Source: Aegilops tauschii subsp. strangulata
Taxonomy: Eukaryota; Streptophyta; Magnoliopsida; Poales; Poaceae
Direction of reading: 5' to 3'
DNA: 64,000 nucleotides
Assembly: GCF_002575655.3 (NCBI RefSeq)
Contig: NC_053035.3
Location: forward strand, 503,098,601-503,162,600
The stretch's first letter is position 1. Every line of letters begins with the position of its first letter. The notes beneath the pieces are model-generated. The model did no database searches. It worked only from the letters and a program-made list of their open reading frames with translations, and had not been told where the DNA came from. Made by a program: the position numbers and the translations under genes. Shown in pieces: positions 53,039 to 64,000 of the stretch.

Positions 53039-56000
53039 TCACATCCGTGGTCCAAACCATTTTTTCCAAGTAACAACAGAAATGACATACAACCTATCAT
53101 ATAGGTTGTCGAGTAGCTCAAAATAGGCATGCCTCCATTTCTCCATGAAGAGAAGTCCAAAAAACACCATCCAAGCGCCCACCACAAAACCTATAACTAA
53201 TCCTAGAAGAAAATCCCTTTGAGGGAAACCATGTTCAACCCATCCTGTTGAAGCTCCCTTGGTCGGCGGATCTCTAGGCGGACCATGACATTCCATTGGA
53301 ACTGGATGTCCACAAAGACCAGGATTTCCAACGTACATCGAGGCTGGATCATCTGTATCGAGGATGTCGAGTTGATGCCCTGAGGGTATCCTTCCGGATA
53401 GATTGTTGTATGACAAGTTCAGACGGATCAAGTATGTTAAATCTGATAAGCCCCGAGGAATTTCACCACCAAGTTTGTTCTTTGACAGGTCAAGAGACTC
53501 CAGTGATCGAAGGTTGCCAATCTTATATGGGATATTTCCACTCAACAAGTTTGATGATAAATTCAAACTTATGAGACCAACAAGGGAGCTTAGTTTCTCA
53601 GGGATTTCTCCAGTCAAACAGTTGCAAGACAAATCAATGCTCATCAAATATACAATATTCTCCCCATACTCAATCACTTCTCCTTTCATCACCACTGTGT
53701 AGCTACCATTAGACAGTCCCATACCAGTGTAATAATCCCCGTAACTGTATCCTTCAAAGAAAATATTATAAACCGTTGTAAGATTAGCAGTAGCAGTGCC
53801 AGTCAAAGCTTTCATGTTCTCTAGATATTGCGGTATGGCCCCAGAAAATTTATTATTGGATAGATCCAGAATACGAACATCATGGAGTTCCATTATTTCA
53901 ATTGGAATGTGACCAGAAAAGTTATTTGAACTTAACCGTAGTATAACCAAACCAGGCATGACTTCACCAATCCATCCAGGTAACTCTCCAGTGAATCTAT
54001 TTTGAGTTAGATCGAGGAAAATAAGACTTGGGCATTGTCGTAGGAACAAAGGAAATCTGCTTGAAAAATTGTTATTTCTTAGGAGAAGAGTTGTGATTTC
54101 CAATCTGAAAGAACTCACTGAATTGACTATGGAAGAGCTGCTGCTAGATTGGTTCCATTGTTTCAGCCCTTTTCGGTCACAATCAGGAAGTTCCTTTGAA
54201 AGCAGATTGTTTGAAAGATCTAAGACCCGCAATTTTTGCATTTGACAAATTGACGTCGGAATAGTCCTCGATATTGAATTGGAAAACAGAACTGCAACCT
54301 CCAAATGTGGAGCTTGGAAATTTGGCACAAACCCATCTAAAGAGTTTCTTGATATGTCCAATAACTCAATTGTTCTTGGTAACTTGGGTATCAAACCAGT
54401 CAGTTGATTTGACTGCATTGAAAGCGCAATCACAGACATGAACTCCATACTTAATGGTAACTCACCGCTAAGTTGGTTTGAGGATAAGTCCAAATGTGTA
54501 GCTTGAGAAAAGGTTTTCCAAAACCAATCTGGGATCCTACCAACTAGACCCGTGTTTGAAATTTTAAGGTCACTGGTGCTATTTTGCCATCGAAACCATT
54601 TAGGAAACTGGGGACCCAAATTACAAGATGAAAGCAATGCCGTATCCAAGTTGAACGGAGGCACCCAATGCGAGTCCATAATGAATTCCAAGTTATTACC
54701 AAATAAGTTGATGAACTTTAAATTCACCAAACCAGCAAAATGATCTTCTGATATCACACCACTCAAGTTGTTCTTTCCAAGGTATAAGTGAGTCAAATTT
54801 GTAAGCGTGCCAATCTCTACGGGCACTGAACCACTCAAATTGTTGTTTCGAAGGTCTAAGTAAGTCAAACTTTTAAGTGCACTAATCTCCATAGGCACCG
54901 GACCGCTCAAGTTGTTTTCACCAAGGTTTAAGTAAGTCAAATTTGTAAGTGTGCTAATATCCGCAAGCATTGAACCGCCCAACTGGTTGAAACTGACATC
55001 AAGCATGTTTAAGCTAGTAAGGGTTGACACAAATGGTAAGGTAGTGCCAGTGAGGTTGGTCCTGGCAAAAATCAGCTCTTGCAAATTATTCCAAGAACAA
55101 TTGGGCAACCTGTCCATCACCTCTGTTATGTCCCCATCGATGCTGTTGTTGCTGAAATCTAGAGACCTTAAATTACACATATTTTTGAGTGTTCCTGGTA
55201 TCATCCCCTGGATGTTGTTGTAATCAATTTTAAAGGTCTCTAACAAGGTCAAGTTTCCCAACTCGTCAGGAAACGTGCCCGATAATCCACAACCCTCTAA
55301 GCGTAGCCTCTTGAGGCTAGTTAAATCCCAGAACCAATTGTGTGCAGCCCGACTATTTAAAGAGTTGTCTGAGAGGTCAAGCTCCTCAAGAACCGTAAGG
55401 TTGTGGTGTTGAAGTGATGATGGAGTATTCCTCTTATGAAGACCACATGAAAACAGAATCATTACAGCCAGATTGGGGATGGCGCTGACTGTATGGACCC
55501 AGTCAACAACTCCACTGAGGTCGACGGAGCCCATGTTAAGATGATGCAGGGATTGAAGCCGCGCTAACCAAGATATATCCTTTGAGTATAGATCAGTGTA
55601 CGTGTACCCCTCTATGTCAAGGTGTAGAAGTTTGGAGAGGTTGCCTAGGTGAGGAGGCACTCTACCACGAAAACCCATATTGGAGAGGTTTAAATAAGTC
55701 AAACTCTGGAGAGAGCCCAAGAATCCCGGCATAGCCATTGCACCTCCAAGAACAATATTCCCGCTCAAATCTAGATGCTTGAGATGTTGGAGAGCAAGCA
55801 GCGAAGAAGATACCTGTCTACGTAGCGAGGGTAACCATCGAAACCAAGGAAATCATAACTTGTTGGAATTGGATCATCATAGCGGACGTCAAGCTTGACG
55901 ACGTGGCCTGTCCGGCGGCTGCAGGTGACGCCGCTCCACCGGCAGCAGTCGTGGTGTCGTTGCTGCCATGAGACGAGGCGATTGACTGGGTCACGCGTGA

Positions 56001-56142
56001 TGCCGGCCTTGAAGGAGAGCAGCGCGGCTCTCTCGGCCGGGATGCAGCTCCCGTTGGATATTTCTCTCGTGCTGTCAACGGAGTAGGCGGTGGTGATGGC
56101 TGCAGCTAGGATGGTTAGGAAGAGGAAGCTCGCTGCGGCCAT
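53039..56142 (-). pseudogene. LRR receptor-like protein RLP3, 5' frameshift
   Basis: The first 372 bp (56142-55771) encode signal peptide MAAASFLFLTILAAA and LRRNT_2 (CIPAERAALLSFKAG, CCRWSGVTC), then shift frame. Relative to RLP1, 10 bp (CAAGACCACT) are missing after GGTTACCCT near 55834. The other frame then runs open to 53039, about 900 residues, with full LRRs, the island, GLCGHPVPMEC, a transmembrane segment (FLLGLVIGFVVGAWM) and a tail ending TWKKWFGPRM. The N-terminal two thirds match RLP1 almost exactly; the C-terminal third matches RLP2, with the switch near 54270. Translation from an internal ATG (55768) would lack a signal peptide, so it is probably not a functional receptor unless the deletion is an assembly error. 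Confidence 0.85.
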
Positions 56143-56608
56143 GGCGTTGCTCTGGGGTCGGCTAGGTGTGTGCTGGCAGTGGCATGGAGGGGATGCCGAA
56201 CGAAAACATGGTCGTCAGTGGTGCAGTTTTTACCTAAGAAGAAGTGTCGATCAAAGGAGAAATGTTGTTGTGTGGTGTATGTTGTAGAGGCTATCGGTTA
56301 CCACAACTTCGGACGAGTCACACACTAGCTAGCTGGCCCAAGCGAAAACATGGTCATGGTACAGTTTCCATCAGATTAACTTTCAAAGGAGAAAAACTTG
56401 CAGGGGCTCCTATCGTCTACCACAGATGTGACTGTCGGTCTGTCACTCTCTTGTAGACCAAAGAACTGAACATTCATGTTTCAAACCAATCAAATATTTT
56501 TTCTTGACACATGATGACGGCGACCAGTGCAACGCAGTGCAAAGCTAGCCTTCTGTTAGCAATCCTTTCACTGGAGGTAAGTAGTAGCACATGGGTATAT
56601 TAGCACTT

Positions 56609-56837
56609 CTTTTTACCCCTATGAGCACCTTTAAGAGACTGAGCCGGCATTTCATCTTGAAATTACAAATCCATCATAGGCGCCTCGTCGTCGAGGGGAA
56701 CATCTCCTCCCACTGAAAACGCATCGCCGGAAATTCTGAAATAAATCCAGAAATAATGCGAGCACCAGGACTTGAACCCTGATGAGCTGGGGATACAACT
56801 GTCCCTCTAACCATCCAACCACATGTTGGTTCATGGA
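56609..56837 (-). mobile_element. Au SINE
   Basis: The minus strand reads GTGGTTGGATGGTTAGAGG, a B box GGTTCAAGTCC, then GTGCTCGCATTATTTCTGG, the conserved Au SINE body. A 13-bp target duplication TATATTAGCACTT flanks it (56596-56608 and 56838-56850), as expected of target-primed insertion. The 3' end is slightly truncated (ends GGGGTAAAAAG). Confidence 0.9.
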
Positions 56838-57149
56838 TATATTAGCACTTGTAAGTTGTAACAACCACACAAGAACACACGTATACAAACCACATGATCG
56901 ATCTATACTTTGATGGATGGATTCAGCAGTGAGCACCAGCAACGCACGCGTACTTTATTTGGGAGTGCCTATGCCTCAGGCGACTGTAAATTCTCAGTTG
57001 ACCTGCTACCCTTCTGATTAGATAAACTAATGAGCTTGTGGGCTTGTGAGCTAGTGAGTACTTTATGTCGTCCGAATCCTGCCCTCGTACGTTTTCACTG
57101 CGTATGTGGGCTTGTGTTTTCCATTACTCTTGCTTTTTTTTGTCTGGCC

Positions 57150-57790
57150 TAGTAATTTACGATGATGTTCTAGGATAATCAGTCTAACACGGTCATCTCT
57201 GATCACCGTTGTGTTTCATCAGTCTGTTGTCCTAGCACCATCTACGAAGAGTGAGAAAAAAGTAAGGAACATCTTGGAAGGGCTATGCGGCAATGCCAAC
57301 AGGTAAATTCCATGCGTAAGCTGCAGTCCATTGGAGTTGTTACTCGCAGCCTTTTTTTGTCTTTCGCTAACCGAACCTTCGAATTGCAGCAGCTACTGGA
57401 GATCCGTAGACGACGTGGGCATTGGAGTTGTAATTTTGAGTAACCAGAATCTATAATAATAAAATCAAGGCCAATAAGCTGGGTAATTAATATAAACAGT
57501 TATGTTGTTCACTGGTGTGAATTTGTTTGGCAAGTAGATGACCTCTTTGCCCCCTTGTTGGTTGTAATGTGTATTGGTCAGCCAAAAAATCAAATACACA
57601 AATTTGCATACTTCCAAATTGAATCGTTCAATATGAGATTGTATTGAAGAAAGTGTTCTCTTCATTACTTGCTTGCACATTTGTGATACGGAGTAGTTGA
57701 TAACTGTTTTGCCTCTTATCAATATGTGACAACATTGATGATCACCAATACAAAGTGACATTTAGCAAATATTCATTCAAAGTTTTGTTT
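57150..57790 (+). pseudogene. VHA-C tail copy 4, exon 11 deleted
   Basis: Exon 10 copy 57223-57302 is complete with its donor. Exon 11 begins at 57390 but only about 36 bp remain before a deletion joins it to distal 3' UTR (AGTTGTAATTTTGAGTAACC, about 57425). Downstream sequence matches the other units up to RLP4. Confidence 0.85.
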
Positions 57791-57803
57791 TCACTAAATT
57801 CTA

Positions 57804-57909
57804 CTCCCTCCGTAAAGAAATATAAGAGTGTTTAGATCACTACTTTAGTGGTCTAAACGCTGTTATATTTCAGTGATCTAAATGCTTTTATATTTCTGTA
57901 CAGAGGGAG
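57804..57909. mobile_element. Stowaway MITE, duplicated with the unit
   Basis: CTCCCTCCGTAAAGAAATA ... TCTGTACAGAGGGAG with TA on both sides. It has the same relative position as 27281 and 33273 and is the best preserved of the three. Confidence 0.85.
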
Positions 57910-58287
57910 TATCTTACAAGAAGTTGCTCATGCATGGAAATACAATTCGCCGAAAGGTAATAAAAACGCACTTCAACAAAATTAGTCCATACATCTTATG
58001 ATCCAAAACAACCATCTAAGCAAGCACGGGGACCTTGCACATTACGTGGCATAAGAAATCCAAGTAGTTCTGAATAATATTACATCATTAATGGGTATGT
58101 CATAGAAGGATACATTTATTTTATGAGACGAAACCTTGTGGCATGCACAACTACCACCTATGTTTCAAAGATACAATACAGTACATCAATAAGTTATAAA
58201 TGGTAAAGTGTTTGACAATACAATATAGCAATAAGTTCTCCATGCCCCTTAATCTTGTAGTTGTATCTTTGGTAGTTCTTGCTTAAT

Positions 58288-61225
58288 TCACACCCGTGAT
58301 CCAAACCATTTTTGCCAAGTAACAACAGAGATAACATACAAACTGTCATATAGGCTGTCGAGTAGTCCAAAATAAGCATACTGCCATCTCTTCATGAAGA
58401 GAAGCCCAAAAAACACCATCCAAGCGCCCGCCACAAAGCCAATAATTGATCCAAGAAGAAAATTCATTTGAGACAAGCCATCTTGAGGCAGCCTTGCTGG
58501 ATTTCCGTTGGTTGGTTGATCTCTAGGCGGACAGGACATTGCCTTGGAATTGGATGCCCACAAAGAGCAGGCTTAACAATGTACATAGAGGTTGGGTCAT
58601 CTATATTGAGGGTGTCGAGTTGATGCCCTGAGGGTACCCTTCCAGATAGATTATTGTATGACAAATTTAAATAGCTCAGGTATGTCAAATCCGACAAGCC
58701 CCGAGGAATTTCACCACCAAGTTTGTTCTTTGACAGGTCAAGAGACTCCAGTGATTGAAGGTTGCCAATCTTATGGGATATTTCCACTCAACAAGTTCGA
58801 TGATAAATTCAAACTTATAAGAGAAGCAAGGGAGCTTAGTTCCTCTGGGATTTCTCCAGTCAAACTATTGCAAGATAAATCAATGCTCATCAAATGTACA
58901 ATATCCCCCCATACTCAAGCACTTGCCCTTTTATCACCATCGAGATGCTATCATTATAATACAGTTCCATGTCCATGAATGAGTATTTGTCTACATATCC
59001 TTCTTTGAAAGGATTATCTAATACTGTATTATTAGCAATTACATATCCAGTCAAAGCTTTCAAAATCTTTAGATACTGCGCTATGGTCCGAGAAAAGTTA
59101 TTATTGGATAGATCCAGAATACGAATAGCGTGGAGTTCCATTATTTCAATTGGAATGTGACCATACAAATTGTTCGATCTTAACCGTAACATAACCAAAC
59201 CAGCCATGGCTTTACTAATCCATCCAGGTAACTCTCCAGTGAATCTGTTTTGAGCAAGATCGAGGTAAATAAGACTTGGACATTGTCGTAGGAACAAAGG
59301 AAATCCACTCAAAAAGCTATTGTTGCTTAGAAGAAGAGTAGTGATTTTCAAACTGAAAGAACTCACTGAATTGACTCTTGAAGAGTTGTTGCTAGATGGG
59401 TTCCGTTGTTTCAGCTCTTTTTGGCCACAATTAGGAAATTCCACTGAAAATAGATTGTTCGAAAGATCTAAGACCCACAATTTTAGCAATCGACAAATTG
59501 ATGTCGGAATAGTCCCGGTTATAGAATTGGAAAACAGAATTGCAACCTCCAAATGCGGTGCTTGGAAATTTGGCACAAACTCATTTAAAGAGTTCTGGGA
59601 TATGTCCAATACCTCAATTGTTTTTGGTAACTTGGGTATCAAACCAATGAGTAGATTTGATTGCATTGATAGAGTAATCACTGACATGAACTCCAGATTG
59701 AGTGGTAACTGACCGCTAAGCCGGTTCAACGAGATGTCCAAATATCTAGTTTCAGAAAAGGTAGTCCAAAACCAATCTGGGATCCTACCAACTAGACCTG
59801 CGTTTGAAATATCAAGGTCATTGATGCTCCCTTGCAGTTGAAACCATTTTGGAAGTTGGGGTCCCAGATGACAAGATGAAAATGATGCCCGATGCAAGTT
59901 GAACGGAGGCGCCCAATGCGAGTCAATATTGAGTTCCAAATTATTATCAAATAAGTCAAGGGACTTTAAATTCATCAAACCAACAAAATGATCTTGTGAT
60001 ATCACACCACTAAAGTTGTTTGTATCCAAGGTATAAGTGAATCAAATTTGTAAGTGCACCAATCTCGACAGGCACTGAACCGCTCAATTGGTTGTCACTG
60101 ACATCAAGCATGGTTAAGCTACTTAGGTTTGACACAAATTGTAATGTCACGCCAGTGATGTCGGCATACTCCAAACTCAGCTCTTGCAGTTTATTCCAAG
60201 AACAGTTGGGTATCCTACCTATCACCTCTGTTATGTCTGCGCTGATGATGTTGAAGTTGAGATCTAGAGACCTTAGATTACACATAGTTTGCATTGTTGC
60301 TAGTATCATCCCCCGGATGTTGTTATTTCCAATGTTAAATGTCTCTAATAGGGTCAAGTTTCCCAACTCGTCAGGAAACGGGCCTAATAGTTGACCATGC
60401 TCTAAGTTAAGGCTCTTGAGGCTGGTTACATCCCAGAACCAATAGGATGCCGCTGAACCATTGAAAAGGTTATAAGAGATCAAGCTCCTCAAGAAGCGTA
60501 AAGTTGTGGCCTACAAGTGACGATGGAACATTATTGTCCTTGAGCCAACAGGCATCGAGAGTCAGTGCAACCAAATTGGGAAGTGCGCTAACCGCATGAA
60601 CCCAGTCGATGACTCGAGTGAGGTCGATGGAGCCCATGTTAAGATGTTGTAGCGATTGGAGACGTGCTAACCAAGATATATCATCTGAGTAGAGACGACC
60701 AGTGTTGATGTAACCATGTATGTCAAGTTGCACTAATTTCGAGAGAGCCATCTTTGAGAGAGAGGTTGAGATGCGTCAAACCCAGAAGAGAGCCCACGAA
60801 TTCTGGCATAGGTTTTGCATCTCCTAGGACAATATTCCCACTCAATCTAGATGCTTAAGACGTGGGAGAGCAAGCAAGGAAGAAGATACCTGTCCTCGCA
60901 ACGAGTAGTTTGCAGGGTAAGATAGATAATCATATATTGGAATTGGATTATCGTAGCGGAGGTCAAGCTTGACGACGCGGCCTGTCCGGCGGCTGCAGGT
61001 GACGCCGCTTCACCGGCAGCAGTCGTGCGCACCTTGCTGCCATGAGACGAGGCGATCGTCCGGGCCGCCTGTGATGCCAGCCTTGAAGGAGAGCAGCGCG
61101 GCCCTCTCGGCCGGGATGCAGCTCCTGTTAGATCTTTCGGTGGCGCTGTGGACGGAGGAGGCTACAGCTAAGATGATGATGATGATGATGATTAGGAAGA
61201 GCAACTTTAGCTGCAGCCATGGCAT
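58288..61225 (-). pseudogene. LRR receptor-like protein RLP4, multiply disabled
   Basis: The 5' end encodes a signal peptide with a run of isoleucines (ATC/ATT repeat, 61170-61195) and LRRNT_2, then a W-to-stop change (DCCR*, stop at 61010-61012). Later lesions include loss of about one LRR near 60750-60850, frame changes near 60480 and 60022 (an extra base in GGATACAAACAAC), a small deletion near 58905 (GGGGGGATATTGTAC), a 2-bp loss near 58772 (CCCATAAGATTGG) and another near 58545. The remaining pieces still read as LRRs, a GxxxG transmembrane segment (LLGSIIGFVAGAWMVF) and a TWQKWFGSRV tail. It is closest to RLP2 in the number of LRRs. Confidence 0.9.
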
Positions 61226-61229
61226 TGGC

Positions 61230-62380
61230 CTAGGCTGGGCTAATGAAGCTGATACTGCCTTGGGGGGAAAGCGTCAGGTCGGGTCGGGTTGTTCCTCGTC
61301 AATTAGACCAGTGGAGTCTTCTGCTGGCGTGTGCCACCTTTTCATCAAAAAGAAAAGAAAAAATAGACCTTTGCTATCTGTCCGTCACTGCCTTTTTGAC
61401 TGGGGCAAGACTTTGAATCATACATGGTGATTGCCTGCTACTCCCTTCGTTTGTAAATATATAAGTCTTATTAGAGATTCTAATCGAGGACTACCCGCCA
61501 TTCAACCGCACCTGCGTGTGCTAGGCGTTTTCAACCGCACGATGCATTTACCGTTTCCAGTTTTACCCTGCTGTCGATTGACCAACCGCTTGTTGCATTA
61601 ACACATGTCCAGCCATTCTTTAACTCTGTGACTGATGGGGTCGGGCGTCTATGGGGCCACTGAGCGGAGGATGCTGGGTTTCTCCCGGGCTGGGTGGGCG
61701 ATTGGCTGGTGGTCTGCAGTTCGTGGTTCGTGGTTGGGTTTTTGCTGGTCTACTCGACCATGCTCTACCCTGCTGTTTTGGTGGTCACGATTGGCATTTG
61801 GGCCCGTGGTGCAGTGGCTTGGGTGCTCAGGTAGCTCATACGAGGGGTACTGCCAACGGAATAAGAGTGGCGTGGGATAAGAGTTGTGTAGTGGAGGCGA
61901 CGTGTGGGTTTTGGTTGGAGCCGTGCGGGTCCGATCCGACCGTGGAACGCCTGGTGATCAGGATCCAGATCCGACGATCACCAAGGGTGTGCGCTCGAGA
62001 CCGCAAAAAAGTGCACCTGCACTTTTTAGGATTTAGTATTTTTTTGGATGGTAATCAAATCGAATAAATATAATTGTTCATCCGGTGCTCTAGGCAGCAA
62101 CAGCTAGTGAATAACCTTTGACAGTAACGCATGCACGTCGAAGCAACTCAAAAGACAATCTCCTAATGGGATGAAATCATGGAATACACCATGCAGACGA
62201 AGAAGATAAGTTATGCATGAACTCTAAAAAATAATGGGTATTCAAACCTAATAATTAGGATAGTTTTCCTAGAGTAGGGAGGGGCAATGGCCCCCTTGTG
62301 GCCTCCATGAAGCTCCGCCACTGAATATACAATAAGTTCATCACCTCCTTTATTCGAGTAGCAATATCGTTGGTGCTTCT
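61230..62380. other. Intergenic, no supported gene
   Basis: A Stowaway-like fragment (CTCCCTTCGTTTGTAAATAT) lies at about 61441. A frame at 61651-62067 has no recognisable domain. The VHA-C tail found between other RLPs is not visible here, and RLP5's downstream region differs from the other units. Confidence 0.4.
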
Positions 62381-62383
62381 TGC

Positions 62384-64000
62384 TTACTTTGTGCCGGTGT
62401 TCCCAAACCATTTCCGCCAAGTAACAACAGAGATGACATGCAATCTGTCATACAACTTGTCCAGAAGCCTGAAGTAAGCATACCTCCATCTCTTCTTGAA
62501 GAGAAGCCCGCAAAATACCATCCAAGCGCCAGCCACAAAACCAATGATTAATCCAAGAAGAAAATCCATTTCAGACAAGCCATCTTCATGCCACCTTGCT
62601 GAATCTTCCCTAGTTGGCCGATGTCTAGGAGGAAAAGTACATTTATTTCGAACTGGATGTCCACAGAGAAGGGGATTACCAATGTACATGGAGGCTGGAT
62701 CATCTGTCTTGAGGATGTCAAGTTGATGCCCCGAGGGTATTTTTCCCGATAGATTGTTGTATGACAAGTTTAGATAGCTCAGGTATGTCAAATCTGATAA
62801 GCCTTGAGGAATTTCACCACCAAGTTTGTTCTTTGAGAGGTCAAGAGACTCCAGCGATCCAAGGTTGCCAATATTATATGGGATATTTCCACTCAACAAG
62901 TTTGATGATAAATTCAAATTTATTAGCCCGGCAAGGGAGCTTAGCTCCTTCGGGATTTCTCCAGTTAAACTGTTGCAAGATAAATCAATGCTCATCAAAT
63001 ATACAATATTCTCCCCATACTCGAGCACTTGCCCTTTTATCACCACTGTGAAGCTACCATTAGACATACCCATGGAACTGTGTGTAGCACCACTGTATCC
63101 TTCAAAGAAAGGATTATCAAATGATGCATCACTGGCAATAGCTGTGTCCGTGAAAGTTTTCAAGTTCCCTACACACTTTGGTATGTCCCCAGAAAAGTTA
63201 TTATTGGATAGATCCAGAATACGAACATCATGAAGTGCCATTATTTCAACTAGAACGTGACCAGAAAAGTTGTTTGATCTTAACCGTAGCATAACCAAAC
63301 CAGGCATGGCTTCACTAATCCATCCAGGTAATTCTCCAGTGAATTTGTTTTCAGTCAGGTCGAGAAAAAGAAGTCTTGGACATTGTCTTAGGAACAAAGG
63401 AAATCCATTTGAAAAACTGTTGTTGCTTAGGAGAAGAGTCGTGATTTCCAAACTGAAAGAACTCATTGAATTGAAACTTGAAGAGTTCTTGTTAGATGGG
63501 TTCCACCGTTTCAGCTCTGTTCGGCCACAAGCAGGAAGTTCCTTTGAAAGCAAATTGTTTGAAAGGTCTAAGACCTGCAATTCTCGCATTTGACAAATTG
63601 ACATGGGAATAGTCCCGGATATAGAATTAGAAAACAAAATTGCAACCTGCAGTTGTGGAGCTCGGAAATTGGACACAAACCCATTTAAAGAGTTTCTCGA
63701 TATGTCCAATAACTCAATTGTTCTTGGTAACTTGGGTATCAAACCAGTCAGAAGATTTGACTGCATCGACAGAAAGATCACTGACATGAACTCCAGACTG
63801 AGTGGCAGCTCGCCACTTAGTTGGTTCAAGGAGATGTCCAAAGATGCAGCTTCAGAAAAGGTAGTCCAAAACCAATCTGGGATCCTACCAACTAGGCCCG
63901 TGTTTGAAAGATGAAGGAAATTGATGCTCCTCTGCCCTCGAAGCCAATTAGGAAACTGGGGGCCCAAATGACAAGATGATAACGATGCTAAATCCAAGTT
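62384..64000 (-). CDS. LRR receptor-like protein RLP5, 5' part beyond window
   Basis: An open frame runs from the window edge to a stop at 62384 (at least 537 residues) with no lesion. It covers the C-terminal half: LRRs from GLVGRIPDWFWTTFSE onward, an island region after FTDTAIASD, terminal LRRs (NLSYNNLSGKIPSGHQL), NPLLCGHPVRNKC, a transmembrane segment (FLLGLIIGFVAGAWM) and a tail ending TWRKWFGNTGTK. The tail and linker differ from RLP1-RLP4, so it is a more distant paralogue. The signal peptide and N-terminal LRRs should lie above coordinate 64000. It is a predicted plasma-membrane kinase-less receptor. Confidence 0.88.
   Translation of the reverse strand, partial: NLDLASLSSCHLGPQFPNWLRGQRSINFLHLSNTGLVGRIPDWFWTTFSEAASLDISLNQLSGELPLSLEFMSVIFLSMQSNLLTGLIPKLPRTIELLDISRNSLNGFVSNFRAPQLQVAILFSNSISGTIPMSICQMRELQVLDLSNNLLSKELPACGRTELKRWNPSNKNSSSFNSMSSFSLEITTLLLSNNSFSNGFPLFLRQCPRLLFLDLTENKFTGELPGWISEAMPGLVMLRLRSNNFSGHVLVEIMALHDVRILDLSNNNFSGDIPKCVGNLKTFTDTAIASDASFDNPFFEGYSGATHSSMGMSNGSFTVVIKGQVLEYGENIVYLMSIDLSCNSLTGEIPKELSSLAGLINLNLSSNLLSGNIPYNIGNLGSLESLDLSKNKLGGEIPQGLSDLTYLSYLNLSYNNLSGKIPSGHQLDILKTDDPASMYIGNPLLCGHPVRNKCTFPPRHRPTREDSARWHEDGLSEMDFLLGLIIGFVAGAWMVFCGLLFKKRWRYAYFRLLDKLYDRLHVISVVTWRKWFGNTGTK

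Noticed and set aside
61651..62067. 138-aa plus-strand frame
   Set aside because: Gly/Trp-rich without recognisable motifs or splice context; not supported as a gene.

Overview
The window is plant nuclear DNA, almost certainly from a Triticeae grass (wheat, Aegilops or barley group). The evidence is GT-AG introns, Au-type SINEs, many Stowaway MITEs, CACTA elements carrying the 'TTTAGTCCCGGTTGGTGGC' subterminal repeats typical of that tribe, and grass-style GC-rich first exons. There is no bacterial-style organisation; genes are islands in nested transposons.

Layout. 1-21 kb is mostly repeats: a decayed pectate-lyase-like exon (247-420), a 6.0-kb CACTA element with an internal ~1-kb higher-order repeat (2735-8752), LINE remnants, a short two-exon hAT/DUF659-like gene (12687-13576) and several MITEs. 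At 21249-22552 a PIF/Harbinger-like element with 3-bp target duplications carries an AP2/ERF-domain gene. It ends about 350 bp before the one clear housekeeping gene, V-type H+-ATPase subunit C (22909-26706, 11 exons, apparently intact).

27.7-64 kb is a cluster of kinase-less LRR receptor-like proteins (RLPs), all on the minus strand. RLP1 (27775-30906) is intact and RLP2 (33761-36709) is intact but for a shortened tail. RLP3 (53039-56142) is broken by a 10-bp deletion near its 5' end. RLP4 (58288-61225) is a multiply disabled pseudogene. RLP5 (62384 to the window end) is open but cut by the edge. VHA-C and RLP1 are convergent, and the RLP duplications carried the last two exons and 3' UTR of VHA-C with them: tail fragments lie beside RLP2, a lost RLP unit, RLP3 and RLP4. 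The repeating unit is therefore [VHA-C tail -> <- RLP], about 5.9 kb in its least disturbed copy.

The cluster is split by 37-49 kb of insertions, dominated by a CACTA element with an uninterrupted 1120-aa TNP2-like transposase, a broken accessory coiled-coil/membrane ORF and a MIRNA-like fold-back. Nested insertions (hAT MITE in Au SINE, small CACTA, Helitron, LINE) can be ordered by their target duplications or by comparison with paralogous empty sites.

Functionally, VHA-C acts at the V-ATPase of vacuole and endomembranes, and the RLPs are predicted plasma-membrane immune or developmental receptors that signal through partner kinases. Their association here looks like an accident of duplication rather than a pathway.
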